From the NCBI RefSeq assembly GCF_900168055.1, contig NZ_FUYS01000002.1, positions 372,888 to 436,887 of the forward strand: a DNA stretch of 64,000 nt, read 5' to 3'. Positions 16,745 through 26,907 of the stretch are shown piece after piece. Every line of letters starts with the position of its first letter. Positions within the stretch are counted from its first letter, which is position 1. Origin of the DNA: Parapedobacter luteus. GTDB lineage: Bacteria > Bacteroidota > Bacteroidia > Sphingobacteriales > Sphingobacteriaceae. Both the position numbers and the translations under genes were made by a program. The notes below the pieces were generated by a model. The model was not told the origin of the DNA. It was given only the letters and a program-made list of their open reading frames with translations, and did no database searches.

Positions 16745-17890
16745 ATGGGATATAAATTTGCAACAAAGGCCATTCACGCAGGGCAGCATGCTGATCCGAC
16801 AACCGGTGCAGTAATGACACCCATCTATCAGACGTCGACGTATCGGCAGGCGGCGCCAGGCGACCATAAAGGTTATGAGTATTCAAGGGGCACTAACCCG
16901 ACACGTAAGGCATTGGAAGACTGTCTTGCGGCATTGGAAAATGGACGTCATGGATTGGCATTTTCCAGTGGGATGGCAGCGACAGAGGCCGTACTGAAGC
17001 TGCTGGCGCCAGGGGATGAAGTGATTACGGGAGATGACCTTTATGGAGGCTCTTACCGGATGTTCACAAAAGTATATGAGCGTTATGGCGTCAAATTTCA
17101 TTTCGTGGATACCTCCGATCCTTTACAAATCCAAGAGAAAATCACGGCTCAAACCCGTTTGATATGGATTGAAACACCGACCAACCCAACGTTGAAATTG
17201 GCGGATATCGCGGCCATAGGACAACTGGCAAAAGCAGCCGGCGTATTGTTCGCTGTCGATAATACCTTTGCCTCGCCATATCTGCAAAACCCGTTGGATC
17301 TGGGGGCAGATATTGTGATGCATTCCGTGACGAAGTACATCGGGGGGCACTCGGACGTAGTGATGGGTGCCTTGGTGGTGAATGATAAGGTGCTGTACGA
17401 CAAGTTGTTCTTTTATTACAATGCCTGTGGCGGTACACCAGGCCCCCAGGACAGCTTCTTGGTACTGCGGGGGATTAAGACGCTGCACTTGCGCATGCAG
17501 TCACATTGCGAAAACGGTCGTCAGGTAGCCAAATACCTCCGTACACATCCCCGGATAGCGAAAATCTATTGGCCAGGGTTTGAAGACCATCCAGGCCATG
17601 CTGTTGCAAAGCGGCAAATGCGCGATTTCGGCGGCATGGTATCCATTGTGCTGAAAGATGCATCGCTTGCCGATACGTTTGCCGTAGCGTCATCCTTTAA
17701 AGTGTTTACCTTAGCCGAGTCGCTGGGCGGTGTGGAATCGCTCATCAACCATCCCGCGACAATGACACATGGCTCCATACCAAAGGAAGTCCGAGAGCGG
17801 GTGGGGGTAGTAGACAACCTGATCCGCATCAGTGTGGGAATTGAGGATATTGACGATTTGTTGGCCGATTTAGAAGGGGCACTTAAGTAA
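16745..17890 (+). CDS. Trans-sulfuration family PLP enzyme (cystathionine gamma-synthase/lyase)
   Basis: A 381-aa fold-type I PLP enzyme of the Cys/Met metabolism family. The PLP lysine is K197 in HSVTKYIGGHSD; other landmarks are YEYSRGTNPTR (45-55), SSGMAAT (74-80) and VDNTFASPYLQNP. Cystathionine synthase and lyase cannot be separated reliably by eye, and annotation as cystathionine gamma-synthase (metB) is common for such sequences. ATG 16745 (MGYKFATKAIHAG) is the family start; the frame is open from 16697. The TIGR02757 gene begins on its last base. Confidence 0.9.
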   Translation: MGYKFATKAIHAGQHADPTTGAVMTPIYQTSTYRQAAPGDHKGYEYSRGTNPTRKALEDCLAALENGRHGLAFSSGMAATEAVLKLLAPGDEVITGDDLYGGSYRMFTKVYERYGVKFHFVDTSDPLQIQEKITAQTRLIWIETPTNPTLKLADIAAIGQLAKAAGVLFAVDNTFASPYLQNPLDLGADIVMHSVTKYIGGHSDVVMGALVVNDKVLYDKLFFYYNACGGTPGPQDSFLVLRGIKTLHLRMQSHCENGRQVAKYLRTHPRIAKIYWPGFEDHPGHAVAKRQMRDFGGMVSIVLKDASLADTFAVASSFKVFTLAESLGGVESLINHPATMTHGSIPKEVRERVGVVDNLIRISVGIEDIDDLLADLEGALK

Positions 17891-18759
17891 TGGCGTTTGA
17901 TGTTAAGGGCTTTCTTGACGGCAAGGTGGACGAATACAACCGGCCGGCATTTATTGCCGATGACCCGATATGTATTCCGCATCGGTTTACCCGGAAGCAG
18001 GATATCGAAATCATGGGGTTTTTCGCGGCGGTCCTGGCTTGGGGGCAGCGCAAGACCATTATCAATAAGTGTACGGAGCTGATTACCCGTATGGATGGCG
18101 TACCATTTGATTTCGTGCGGCTCCATCAAGAAAGCGATCTGAAGCAATTGGTCGGTTTTAAACACCGTACATTCAACGATACCGATTTGCTATATTTCAT
18201 CAGCTTTTTTCGGGCGCACTATGCGATGCATGATTCATTGGAAAACGCATTTCTGCCTCCCAACGCGGCCGATACGGAATTTCGTGCCGAATACTTGGAA
18301 CCTCAAACAGTGGCGCATGAAAGTCCGGCGCTTGCTTCATCCGTTTGCTATCTCGGCACGCTGCAAACCCATCATTTTGGAGTGGAGGAGGCTTTGAATC
18401 ATTTTCGTGCCTATTTCTTCAGCTTGCCTGATTATCCGCTGCGCACGCGGAAACACGTCAGCTCGCCGTTGCAGCAATCCGCCTGTAAGCGGCTGAATAT
18501 GTTTTTGCGCTGGATGGTGCGGCATGACGACCGAGGGGTAGATTTCGGCTTGTGGCGGCGGATCATGCCTTCCCAATTGATTTGTCCCTGTGATGTGCAT
18601 GTCGAGCGGGTCGCGCGTAAACTAGGGCTTATCCAACGGCGCCAATCCGATTGGAAGACAGCGATGGAGCTGACCAACAACTTACGATTGCTGGACCCCG
18701 AAGACCCCGTAAAATATGACTTTGCCTTATTTGGCCTTGGGGTTGAAGGGGCGTTATAA
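17890..18759 (+). CDS. TIGR02757 family protein (DUF2400)
   Basis: A 289-aa protein of the DUF2400/TIGR02757 family, conserved in Bacteroidota and some other phyla with unknown function. Typical stretches are MGFFAAVLAWGQRKTI and NMFLRWMVRHDDRGVDFG, and the SQLICPCDVHVERVARKLG segment recalls helix-hairpin-helix DNA glycosylases such as the endonuclease III/AlkA fold. That likeness suggests a DNA-related role but is inference. It overlaps the trans-sulfuration gene by 1 bp (TAATG) and is followed 22 bp later by the TlpA-like gene. Confidence 0.9.
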   Translation: MAFDVKGFLDGKVDEYNRPAFIADDPICIPHRFTRKQDIEIMGFFAAVLAWGQRKTIINKCTELITRMDGVPFDFVRLHQESDLKQLVGFKHRTFNDTDLLYFISFFRAHYAMHDSLENAFLPPNAADTEFRAEYLEPQTVAHESPALASSVCYLGTLQTHHFGVEEALNHFRAYFFSLPDYPLRTRKHVSSPLQQSACKRLNMFLRWMVRHDDRGVDFGLWRRIMPSQLICPCDVHVERVARKLGLIQRRQSDWKTAMELTNNLRLLDPEDPVKYDFALFGLGVEGAL

Positions 18760-18781
18760 GAAAAACGAATAACGAATTCAA

Positions 18782-19378
18782 ATGAAAAAGATTAGCACAT
18801 CCACCGTCATCACGCTTACGCTGTGTTTATTTATGGTTGTATTGTTGTTGAACCCAGATGCAAAGGCGTGGGTAAGTCGGGGCTTGATGGCAATCGGCTT
18901 ATACAAGCCGGATTTGGCCAATAGTACGGACACGGTGGCACAGCCAACGCCGTCGACGGCAGCAGGGCGGCCACCGGTTTTTTTTAAGGATGGCGAAGGT
19001 ACCCGCATCGACGTAGCCAACCAATCGGGTAAGGTGGTGTTCATTAATTTTTGGGCCACTTGGTGTCCCCCCTGTATCGCCGAGCTGCCATCTATTGACA
19101 AGCTTTACCAGCAATTTAAGGATCATGAGCATGTCGTCTTTGTCATGGTCGATGTGGATAATCAATACGAGCAATCCAAGCAATTCATGGTCGATAGAAA
19201 ATTGAGCTTACCTGTGCACATTCCTTCGGGTAATATCCCGGCTGATTGGCTTGGCAATGCCATTCCAACCACCATTATCCTTGATAAGCAGGGGCAAGTC
19301 GCGGCGCGCCATGAAGGGATGGCTGATTACAGCCGCCCTGAGGTCGTCGAGTTCATCCAGAAACTGGCTGCCGAATAA
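18782..19378 (+). CDS. TlpA-like thioredoxin-fold membrane-anchored protein
   Basis: A 198-aa thiol-disulfide oxidoreductase with an N-terminal membrane anchor (about 7-24) and a periplasmic thioredoxin fold. The active site is W94-C95-PP-C98 within INFWATWCPPC, and the cis-proline region is NAIPTTIILD. This is the TlpA/ResA type that reduces disulfides in the periplasm, for example for cytochrome c maturation. Last gene of the forward run; its stop is 25 bp from the convergent dehydrogenase stop. Confidence 0.92.
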   Translation: MKKISTSTVITLTLCLFMVVLLLNPDAKAWVSRGLMAIGLYKPDLANSTDTVAQPTPSTAAGRPPVFFKDGEGTRIDVANQSGKVVFINFWATWCPPCIAELPSIDKLYQQFKDHEHVVFVMVDVDNQYEQSKQFMVDRKLSLPVHIPSGNIPADWLGNAIPTTIILDKQGQVAARHEGMADYSRPEVVEFIQKLAAE

Positions 19379-19403
19379 CCATGGGCCATGCCATGAAGCG
19401 TAG

Positions 19404-20381
19404 CTAGTGGTTATAGACCTCCGGATTGACACAGTAGGGGAGTTTGTCGCCGCGGAGACCTGCGAGTACATTTTCTACCGTAAGCTGCATCATTTTCATC
19501 CGGGTTTCAACGGTTGCCGAGCCTATATGCGGTAAAATGGCCACATTGGGCATATTCAGGAGTGGATTATCGGGTGCCATCGGCTCCGGGTTCGTGACAT
19601 CGAGGCCCGCACCCCAAATCACTCCATTTTCCAGGGCGGTCCGGAGGTCTTCTTCATTATGCATGGAACCCCTCGCGGTATTAATAAAAATCGCTGATGC
19701 CTTCATTCTGGAAAACGCATCACGGTTGAAGATCCCTTGAGTCTGGTCACTGAGGTTGGCATGTACACTGAGGACATCACTTTGCTCGAGCAGTTCTTCA
19801 AATGATACCCTACGTGCATCCAAATCCTGCTCGGCCTCTTCATTATGCCCTCTGTTGTGGTAAATGACGGGCATATTGAAGGCATAGCGGCAGCTCTTAG
19901 CCATCTCGTAGCCGATGCGCCCCAGCCCGTATATTCCCAATGTTTTGCCTTGTAAATCAATGCCGAGGTCCACCATTGGATCAAAAAATTCCCAATTGCC
20001 ACGCAGAATTTCCTTGTGTTTGTGAATCGCCTTGCGGGCGACATTTTGCATCAGTAAAAAGGCCGTGTCGGCCGTCGCTTTACTCAGCACGCCCGGTGTA
20101 TTCCCGATTGGGATGCCCAAACGGGTGGCGGTGGCCACGTCTACATGGTCATAGCCTACGCTACACAGTGCAATGACGCGGAGGTGGTCGCACGCCGCCA
20201 ATACATGGCTGTCGATGGCATGCCCGCCTACGCTAAATAAGGCATCGCTGTCTTTTGCATACTGGATGAGCTCATCGGGAGTCAGATCGCGCTTTTCCGT
20301 CCATTCAAAAAGCCTATGGCCCTGATCGGTCAATGATTGTTTGATGATTGCCGGGACTTCTCGGGTTATGAAGATGTTCAT
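19404..20381 (-). CDS. D-2-hydroxyacid dehydrogenase (glyoxylate/hydroxypyruvate reductase-like)
   Basis: A 325-aa NAD(P)-dependent D-isomer 2-hydroxyacid dehydrogenase. The nucleotide-binding loop is GIYGLGRIGYEMA; the catalytic Arg lies in INTARGSM, the Glu in the GLDVTNPEP region and the His in LPHIGSAT. The length and the GDKLPYCVNPEV C-terminus fit the D-glycerate dehydrogenase/glyoxylate reductase branch. The start (MNIFITREV) is set at ATG 20381, with an adjacent ATG at 20384; the frame's upstream extension to 20648 overlaps pyrF and is spurious. Divergent from pyrF. Confidence 0.92.
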   Translation of the reverse strand: MNIFITREVPAIIKQSLTDQGHRLFEWTEKRDLTPDELIQYAKDSDALFSVGGHAIDSHVLAACDHLRVIALCSVGYDHVDVATATRLGIPIGNTPGVLSKATADTAFLLMQNVARKAIHKHKEILRGNWEFFDPMVDLGIDLQGKTLGIYGLGRIGYEMAKSCRYAFNMPVIYHNRGHNEEAEQDLDARRVSFEELLEQSDVLSVHANLSDQTQGIFNRDAFSRMKASAIFINTARGSMHNEEDLRTALENGVIWGAGLDVTNPEPMAPDNPLLNMPNVAILPHIGSATVETRMKMMQLTVENVLAGLRGDKLPYCVNPEVYNH

Positions 20382-20438
20382 CATGAGATATCTGACGATA
20401 AATATAAGGTTTTTATTTTTTAGCAGCGATTTTTCTTT

Positions 20439-20446
20439 TAGGTTTG
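20439..20446 (+). promoter_or_regulatory. -7 element for pyrF
   Basis: TAGGTTTG, a perfect TAnnTTTG box, 23 bp before the ATG at 20470. At the expected -33 position only TTT is present. Confidence 0.45.
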
Positions 20447-20469
20447 CGCAATTAAAAAAACCGTATAGC

Positions 20470-21303
20470 ATGACCCGCCACGAACTTATCCGACAAATCA
20501 AGACTAAGCGATCCTTTCTTTGCATAGGCCTCGATACCGATATCGATTTGATTCCGCCGCACTTGCTGGACAGTGAAGATCCGGTTTTTGAATTCAATCG
20601 GCAGATCATTGCCGCGACGGCGGATTTATGCGTGGCATACAAGCCCAATATAGCGTTTTATGAGAGGAGGGGAGTAGCTGGCTGGAAAAGCCTGCAAAAA
20701 ACGTGGGAAGCATTGCCTAAAGATTGCCTTCGCATCGCTGATGCTAAGCGTGGGGACATCGGCAATACGGCCAAGCGTTATGCGCAGGCATTTTTTGATC
20801 AGGGGACATCGGGGCTTGGCTTTGATGCCATTACCATTGCGCCGTATATGGGGCACGATTCGGTGCAGCCTTTTCTCGGGTTTGAAGGCAAATGGGGAAT
20901 CGTTCTGGCGCTTACCTCCAATGCAGGGGGGCTGGATTTCCAAACGATTGCGGACGAGCAGGGGGTGCAGCTTTTCGAGCGGGTCATTCAAAAAACCAAT
21001 ACCTGGGGCGATACCGGCAACCTCATGTATGTTGTCGGGGCTACGCGAGGCGAAGCCTTTGCAACCATCCGCAAACATGCACCAGACCATTTCCTGCTGG
21101 TGCCCGGCGTGGGGGCGCAGGGCGGTAGCCTGCGCGATGTGTGCAAATATGGCATGAATGCCGACTGCGGGTTGCTGGTGAATGCCACACGTTCTATCAT
21201 CTATGCGTCCAACGGCCTTGACTTTGCCGAGCAGGCAAGACGGGAGGCACTGGCCTTGCAGCAAGAAATGGAACGTGAGTTGCTGGCAAGCGGTGTGCTG
21301 TAA
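20470..21303 (+). CDS. pyrF: Orotidine-5'-phosphate decarboxylase (group II)
   Basis: A 277-aa OMP decarboxylase, the last step of UMP synthesis. The catalytic Asp-Lys array is in RIADAKRGDIGNTAKRYA, and CIGLDTD near the N-terminus binds substrate. The length and the LVPGVGAQGG phosphate loop mark the long group II type (TIGR02127). ATG 20470 is chosen because homology starts there (MTRHELI); a longer frame from 20341 runs into the divergent dehydrogenase. No other pyr gene is adjacent. Confidence 0.95.
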   Translation: MTRHELIRQIKTKRSFLCIGLDTDIDLIPPHLLDSEDPVFEFNRQIIAATADLCVAYKPNIAFYERRGVAGWKSLQKTWEALPKDCLRIADAKRGDIGNTAKRYAQAFFDQGTSGLGFDAITIAPYMGHDSVQPFLGFEGKWGIVLALTSNAGGLDFQTIADEQGVQLFERVIQKTNTWGDTGNLMYVVGATRGEAFATIRKHAPDHFLLVPGVGAQGGSLRDVCKYGMNADCGLLVNATRSIIYASNGLDFAEQARREALALQQEMERELLASGVL

Positions 21304-21317
21304 CCATTTGCCGTAGC

Positions 21318-21869
21318 TCAACCCTTGATGGTAGCCACCCAATCGGCGAAAGCACGCATGAAGTCACGTAGAAACTCTATGGTAGCGGCGTTCGTAAGGC
21401 TTCCATCCTCGTCAAAAAGTTCGTTTGCATGGCCGACATACGCTTCGGGTTGCGCCATGGCAGGTACATTAAGGTACGCCAATGCCTGTCTCAGGTGATG
21501 ATTTGCGCCGAAGGCACCGATAGCACTGGGGGAGACACTGACCACGGCGGCCGGTTTGCCATCCCAAGAGCTTTCGCCGTACGGACGAGAACCAACGTCT
21601 AGCGCATTTTTCAACACACCGGGTATCGTCCGATTATATTCAGGTGTAACAAACAGGATACCGTCGCAATCTTTGAGCTGCTTACGAAACAGGACCCATT
21701 CTTCCGGCGGTGATTCATCAAGATCTTCGTTATACATCGGCAACTTGCTGATGTCCATGATTTCCAATTGGAGTGACTCGGGGGCGAGCGCTATCAGCGC
21801 TTTCGCCATTTTCCGACTAAATGAAGCCTTTCTGAGGCTTCCTACATAAACTGCAATATTATAAGCCAT
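21318..21869 (-). CDS. NADPH-dependent FMN reductase family protein
   Basis: A 183-aa flavodoxin-like NAD(P)H-dependent oxidoreductase (NADPH-dependent FMN reductase, ChrR/azoreductase-like). VGSLRKASFSRKMA at the N-terminus is the FMN phosphate loop, and FVTPEYNRTIPGVLKNALD is the family signature. The physiological substrate is unknown; chromate, quinones or flavin are options. Two adjacent ATGs (21872, 21869). Convergent with pyrF, 14 bp apart. Confidence 0.93.
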   Translation of the reverse strand: MAYNIAVYVGSLRKASFSRKMAKALIALAPESLQLEIMDISKLPMYNEDLDESPPEEWVLFRKQLKDCDGILFVTPEYNRTIPGVLKNALDVGSRPYGESSWDGKPAAVVSVSPSAIGAFGANHHLRQALAYLNVPAMAQPEAYVGHANELFDEDGSLTNAATIEFLRDFMRAFADWVATIKG

Positions 21870-21920
21870 CATAATAGCTATAAGCGTTTATGTGCCGAAA
21901 ATGTTTGCGGTTTTCGTTAT

Positions 21921-23207
21921 TTATAGCGAGGTTACCAATACTTTGTCAATGCGGTTGCCATCCATATCTATGACTTCAAACTCATAATTTTTCCACTGCA
22001 TCCGTTCACCTGTGATAGGCATACGCCCAAGTTTAAGCAAGACGAGTCCGGCTATGGTATTGATATTGCCAAGCCCATTGTCTTCGTCATCTGTTGTAAT
22101 GTTCAACAAGGTAAACAGGTTGTCCAGTTGGTACTGTCCATCAATAAGCATGCTACCGTCCTCACGTCTGACGATTTCGGGCCTTTCAGCGGTATCGCTG
22201 TTGGATATATCGCCGACCAGGCTGCTTAGGATATCATTAATGGTCACGATACCTTGCAGCGACCCATATTCATCAAGCACGACGGCTTGGTGGATCTTGG
22301 ATGCTTTAAATTTATTGAGGATGCTATAAGCTGAACTGTTTTCGTGGACATAATTGACGGGTTGCGTCAGCTGCATGAGGTTAATGGGTTGATCAATAAG
22401 GTATTGTTTTAGCAAAAATTTGATGTGCACGACACCGATAATGTTGTCCAGGCTGTCTTTACATACCGGATAAACAGTATGGCCACTCTCCAGAATGGTT
22501 CGTTTATGTTCCTCGTATTCGTCGTCGATATCCAGCCACACAATATTGCTTCGGTGTGTCATCAAGTTGACGGCGCGCTTATCTCCCAGACTAAATACGC
22601 GGTCCACAATTTCGTGTTCAATGTGTTCAATGGCACCGATGTCGGCACCTTCATCCACCAGTGCTTTTATTTCTTCTTCCGTTACCGCATTTTGGGATGT
22701 CTTGATGTTGAGCAACTTGACAATCCCGTCGGTGGTTGCGCTAAGCAGCCACACAAACGGTGCTACCACCTTGCTGAGAATGTCCATGGGAAAGGCCATT
22801 ATCATGGCATACTTTTCCGGGATGGCAAGACCAACGCGTTTGGGCACCAACTCACCAAGCACCAATGTGAGAAACGTGATGATGACGACTACTATCAACA
22901 CGGATAGTTGAGCGCTGTATCCACTGAGCCAGGAAATTTCCGAAAGGTAAACGTCGAGACGCTGGGCTATGGTCGCTCCGCCGAAAATACCGGTGAGGAT
23001 TCCAATGAGCGTGATGCCGATTTGCACGGTAGAAAGAAATCGGTTTGGCGAGTCCTTAAGCTTAAGCACTTGTTTAGCCGCCGCACTTTTTTTATCAGCC
23101 AGTACCTGTAAACGAGCCTTACGGCTTGATACAATAGCTATTTCGGAAGCCGAAAACACACCGTTTAATAGAATCAACGCCAAGATAATCAGCGACTCTG
23201 TAAGCAT
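21921..23207 (-). CDS. Hemolysin-family membrane protein (CNNM/DUF21, CBS pair, CorC_HlyC)
   Basis: A 428-aa integral membrane protein. It has a CNNM/DUF21 transmembrane domain with three to four helices (about 1-190), two CBS domains (about 205-330) and a CorC_HlyC C-terminal domain (about 345-425). The family (TlyC/YhdP/CorC-like) is connected to magnesium or cobalt homeostasis; the hemolysin name is historical. The order and length are complete. It is downstream of lon on the same strand, with a 51-bp gap. Confidence 0.93.
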   Translation of the reverse strand: MLTESLIILALILLNGVFSASEIAIVSSRKARLQVLADKKSAAAKQVLKLKDSPNRFLSTVQIGITLIGILTGIFGGATIAQRLDVYLSEISWLSGYSAQLSVLIVVVIITFLTLVLGELVPKRVGLAIPEKYAMIMAFPMDILSKVVAPFVWLLSATTDGIVKLLNIKTSQNAVTEEEIKALVDEGADIGAIEHIEHEIVDRVFSLGDKRAVNLMTHRSNIVWLDIDDEYEEHKRTILESGHTVYPVCKDSLDNIIGVVHIKFLLKQYLIDQPINLMQLTQPVNYVHENSSAYSILNKFKASKIHQAVVLDEYGSLQGIVTINDILSSLVGDISNSDTAERPEIVRREDGSMLIDGQYQLDNLFTLLNITTDDEDNGLGNINTIAGLVLLKLGRMPITGERMQWKNYEFEVIDMDGNRIDKVLVTSL

Positions 23208-23258
23208 GAAGCTAAGATAACAATTAATTTACATAAACAAAAGTCAAGGAATACAGCG

Positions 23259-25718
23259 CTACGCTTCATCCAAGACCAGTTTCTTTGGTTTTTTTACTTG
23301 TTGCTTCAGCAGCGCCAGGTTAACCACTTCATGCATTTCGGTAACATAGTGAAACGTCAGATCCTTGATATAATCTTCCTTAATTTCAAGCACGTCCTTT
23401 TTATTGGCTTTCGAGAGTATCACCTCTTTGATATCGGCCCGTTTGGCAGCCAATATTTTTTCTTTTATGCCGCCTACCGGAAGCACTTTTCCACGAAGTG
23501 TGATTTCACCAGTCATGGCCAGCTTCTCTTTCACCTTGCGTTGCGTAAAGCTGGAGGCCAACGCTGTAAGCATCGTGATGCCGGCTGACGGTCCATCTTT
23601 CGGCGTGGCGCCGGCAGGTACGTGTATGTGTACATCCCACTTATCGAACACGCCATAGTCGATGCCAAATTCGTCGGCATTTGCACGAAGATAGGCCATG
23701 GCAATGCTGGCTGATTCCTTCATTACATCGCCCAGGTTGCCGGTCAAGGTCAATTTCCCTTTTCCAGGACTTAAGCTTGACTCGATGTACAGGATGTCAC
23801 CCCCAACTTGGGTCCACGCGAGTCCGGTCACGACTCCAGCCACTTCATTACTTTCATAAAACTCCTTGTCGAATATGGGGGCGCCAAGGATCTGCTCTAC
23901 GGTCGCGGCATCGATTTGCTTCGGTAGCGGGTCCTCCATCACCACGTGGGTAGCGATTCCACGTACGATCGATCCGATTTTCTTTTCCAATCCCCGCACA
24001 CCAGACTCGCGGGTATACTCGTCGATGATTTTTTCGATGACCTTGGGTCGGATGGCCACATCCTTGGGTTGCAGCCCATGCAGTTCCCGTTGCTTCGGTA
24101 TTAAGTGCTTTTTGGCGATTTCGATCTTTTCTTCAATCGTATAGCCATTGACCTCAATGATTTCCATCCGGTCAAGAAGTGCCGGTTGTATGTTGGTCAA
24201 TGAGTTGGCCGTAGCGATAAACATCACGTTTGACAAATCATAGTCCAACTCCACATAATGGTCATAAAAAGCGTTGTTCTGCTCTGGATCGAGCACTTCC
24301 AGCAATGCAGAAGAAGGATCGCCGCGGAAGTCGCTGCCTACTTTGTCAATCTCGTCCAGTACAAATACGGGGTTGGAAGCCCCTGCCTTTTTGAGTGACT
24401 GGATGATCCTTCCCGGCATGGCACCGATATAGGTTTTTCGATGCCCCCTGATTTCGGCCTCATCACGGATGCCGCCGAGCGCCATACGGGTATATTTACG
24501 TCCCAATGCCTTAGCGATGGATTTGCCCAAGGATGTTTTTCCCACCCCCGGAGGGCCCACGAGGCAGAGGATTGGAGCCTTCATGTTTCGTTTGAGTTTC
24601 AGCACCGCCAAGTACTCGATAATCCGTTGTTTGACTTTATCTAAGCCGTAATGATCCCGGTCCAGAACGCGTCGGGCCCGGTGCAAGTCAAAATTATCTT
24701 TGGTGAAGTCATTCCACGGTAGCTCAAGGAGGAGTTCGAGGTAATTGACCTGTACGGAATAATCCGCGGCAGCCGGATTGATGCGGGCCAGTTTGTCCAG
24801 TTCCTTATTAAAGTGCTCATCGACTTCCTTAGACCACTTTTTCGACTTTGCGCGTTTCCGCAGGTCTTCCATCTCCAAATCAGGCGTGTTACCCCCTAAT
24901 TCTTCCTGGATGGTCTTCAGCTGTTGATTGAGGAAATAATCGCGTTGCTGCTTATCTAAATCGCCTCTTACTTTGTTCTGTATCTGTGTTTTAAGTTCCA
25001 GTAATTGAAGCTCAACATTGAGCTGTTCCAGCACCTTTGAAGCACGCTTTTCCAAATCAGCCATTTCCAGCAATTGCTGTTTGAAAGACAGGTCTGCGTT
25101 GAGGTTGGAGGAAATAAAATTAATCAAGAACGCTGGGCTTTCAATGTTTTTTATAGCGATACCCGCCTCGCTGGGAATATGCGGCGACAGCTGGATAATT
25201 TGCAGCGCCATCTCCTTGATGGAAGAGAGCAGGGCATTGAACTCCCTGGTCGCTTTGTGTTTTTTTTCTTCAAAGCGTTCAATAAAGGCTTTGATATACG
25301 GATCGCTTTGAATCTGATCGCTTAGTCTGAAACGCTGCTTTCCCTGGATGATTACCGTTGTGTTGCCATCAGGCATCTGCAATATTTTGATGATCATGGC
25401 CACTGTGCCTACCTTGTTTAGCTGGTCAAACGTTGGGTCCTCGATCGCCATGTTTTGTTGCGACACAACGCCGATGATGCGATCGCCTTTATAAGCGTCC
25501 TTTACCAACTTTATGGACTTGTCCCTGCCCACTGTAATGGGAATAACCACACCGGGGAATAATACCGTATTGCGCAGAGGCAGGATTGAAAGCGATTCAG
25601 GAAGATCGGCGTTGCTCATCTCATCTTCATCTTGCTGGCTTAACAATGGGAAGAATTCGGTGTCTTCATTTATGATAGGTATTGCCTGATTAAAGTCAAA
25701 TGGATCGAAATTACTCAT
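23259..25718 (-). CDS. lon: ATP-dependent protease Lon (LonA)
   Basis: An 819-aa LonA protease that degrades misfolded and regulatory proteins in the cytoplasm. The N-terminal LON substrate domain lies at about 43-240. The AAA+ module has Walker A GPPGVGKT (388-395) and Walker B VFVLDEID (about 451-458). The C-terminal peptidase domain has catalytic Ser711 in DGPSAGIT and Lys754 in GGIKEK. The C-terminus is Lys-rich. It has an unusually long 434-bp upstream region shared with the divergent TPR gene, but I could not identify a heat-shock operator there. Confidence 0.98.
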   Translation of the reverse strand: MSNFDPFDFNQAIPIINEDTEFFPLLSQQDEDEMSNADLPESLSILPLRNTVLFPGVVIPITVGRDKSIKLVKDAYKGDRIIGVVSQQNMAIEDPTFDQLNKVGTVAMIIKILQMPDGNTTVIIQGKQRFRLSDQIQSDPYIKAFIERFEEKKHKATREFNALLSSIKEMALQIIQLSPHIPSEAGIAIKNIESPAFLINFISSNLNADLSFKQQLLEMADLEKRASKVLEQLNVELQLLELKTQIQNKVRGDLDKQQRDYFLNQQLKTIQEELGGNTPDLEMEDLRKRAKSKKWSKEVDEHFNKELDKLARINPAAADYSVQVNYLELLLELPWNDFTKDNFDLHRARRVLDRDHYGLDKVKQRIIEYLAVLKLKRNMKAPILCLVGPPGVGKTSLGKSIAKALGRKYTRMALGGIRDEAEIRGHRKTYIGAMPGRIIQSLKKAGASNPVFVLDEIDKVGSDFRGDPSSALLEVLDPEQNNAFYDHYVELDYDLSNVMFIATANSLTNIQPALLDRMEIIEVNGYTIEEKIEIAKKHLIPKQRELHGLQPKDVAIRPKVIEKIIDEYTRESGVRGLEKKIGSIVRGIATHVVMEDPLPKQIDAATVEQILGAPIFDKEFYESNEVAGVVTGLAWTQVGGDILYIESSLSPGKGKLTLTGNLGDVMKESASIAMAYLRANADEFGIDYGVFDKWDVHIHVPAGATPKDGPSAGITMLTALASSFTQRKVKEKLAMTGEITLRGKVLPVGGIKEKILAAKRADIKEVILSKANKKDVLEIKEDYIKDLTFHYVTEMHEVVNLALLKQQVKKPKKLVLDEA

Positions 25719-26152
25719 GAATATTTTTTGTTCTTTTTATATAGGCGCCACATTGGCAGTCCCTATCTATTGTGCTTGTTTAATCTATCTTTATCTCGTG
25801 ATGTATATGTATGTGCAATGGTTATGCCAATAGCAAACTTTTCTGATAATTCCATGTTAAGTTGTATCATCAAGACACGTTTACTGAAAAAAAGTCAGCT
25901 GTAGGAACAGGATAGCTTAGTTGTATGCTACGCACCACATTTGCTAATATATAAAAACTATTTTTGATAAATAATAAAATGGACCTTTTAGAGTTTTATG
26001 TTTTAAATTTCATTTGGGAAGTTGTGTGACGCAAATTGTATTTGAGTATAATAATAATTATGTTTGTAGCATGGAAATTGTACCATTAGATGGCGGAAAG
26101 CCGCTTTAGGAGGATATCGTAGAAAGGCAGAAAGGATTTTTGTAATTTAAAT
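25719..26152. other. AT-rich divergent intergenic region between lon and the TPR gene
   Basis: This 434-bp stretch holds no ORF that I can support. It contains the TPR promoter (26036-26066) and a purine-rich TAGGAGG (26107-26113) that is not placed before any start codon. No tRNA-like or riboswitch-like fold was recognised, and no clear lon promoter could be assigned. Confidence 0.5.
26036..26066 (+). promoter_or_regulatory. Promoter of the TPR-protein gene
   Basis: TTG (26036-26038), 20 nt, then a perfect TATGTTTG (26059-26066). This gives a leader of about 85 nt before the ATG at 26156. Confidence 0.6.
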
Positions 26153-26155
26153 GTG

Positions 26156-26830
26156 ATGAAAAGAAACAAATTAAACAATTTTTTTAGCGGGCTTAACCGT
26201 GTTGTTTCGGGTGCAGCATTATGTTTTGCAGTGCTGGTAGCGCAGGCTCAGACTACCGAAACGGCGCCCAGCAATCCTAATGTTCGTTTAGGACAGAAAG
26301 CCCTGATTGACGGGGATTTCAAAGCGGCTGCCAGCCATTTGCAAAAGGCAATGCCGGCCGAGTCGGGAGATCCGGATGTCATGTATATGTTGGGATATTC
26401 GCAGTACCAAATCGGAGACTATAGGAAGGCGTTGGAATCTTTTGGTAAAGTGGTGCAGTTGCGCCCCGATCACGAGTCGGCATACTATTATCGTGGTAAA
26501 GCTAACAACATTTTGGCTGTGCAGATCGACACAAAAATCAGCTCCAGCAATCGGGAAAAAATGTTGAACGCCGCTATCGCGGATTACACCAAAGCCATCG
26601 AATTGAATGCCGCTGATGCCAAGTATTACCAAAACAGGGGGATTGCTTATCGTGATTTGGGCATCCTGCGGGGTACCTCAGGCATGGCCAATTACGATAA
26701 GGACAAGGCGATTGACGCCTATGACAAGAGCATCGCTGATTTCGAACAGGTTTTGAGCATGACGCCGGGTAAGAAGGATATCCAAACGGAGATCAAGAAA
26801 GCAAAAGTTTACCGGGATAACCTGAAGTAA
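26156..26830 (+). CDS. Exported TPR-repeat protein
   Basis: A 224-aa protein with a signal peptide (about 15-32, ending AQAQ) and about four tetratricopeptide repeats, for example DYRKALESFGKVVQLRPD and AAIADYTKAIELNAAD. It is probably a periplasmic scaffold; no partner is evident. The ATG at 26156 directly follows an in-frame GTG at 26153. An independent transcript is likely, since it has its own promoter and a palindromic terminator. Confidence 0.85.
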   Translation: MKRNKLNNFFSGLNRVVSGAALCFAVLVAQAQTTETAPSNPNVRLGQKALIDGDFKAAASHLQKAMPAESGDPDVMYMLGYSQYQIGDYRKALESFGKVVQLRPDHESAYYYRGKANNILAVQIDTKISSSNREKMLNAAIADYTKAIELNAADAKYYQNRGIAYRDLGILRGTSGMANYDKDKAIDAYDKSIADFEQVLSMTPGKKDIQTEIKKAKVYRDNLK

Positions 26831-26858
26831 AAAGATTGGCTGTCGAAACAAAACGTAG

Positions 26859-26888
26859 AAAAGGCTTTGCGGTACCGCAAAGCCTTTT
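26859..26888. terminator. Perfect palindromic terminator between the TPR gene and the lipoprotein gene
   Basis: A 30-bp perfect palindrome (AAAAGGCTTTGCGG meeting its complement around GTAC) with T-runs on both strands. It suits both convergent transcripts. Confidence 0.85.
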
Positions 26889-26907
26889 TAGTTGGAATCC
26901 TGTCCCT

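Noticed and set aside
20626-21342. A 238-codon minus-strand frame
   Set aside because: Antisense to pyrF, with composition typical of reverse-frame shadows in this GC range.
26107-26113. Strong Shine-Dalgarno-like TAGGAGG
   Set aside because: No start codon lies at a usable distance; the TPR start is more than 40 bp further on.
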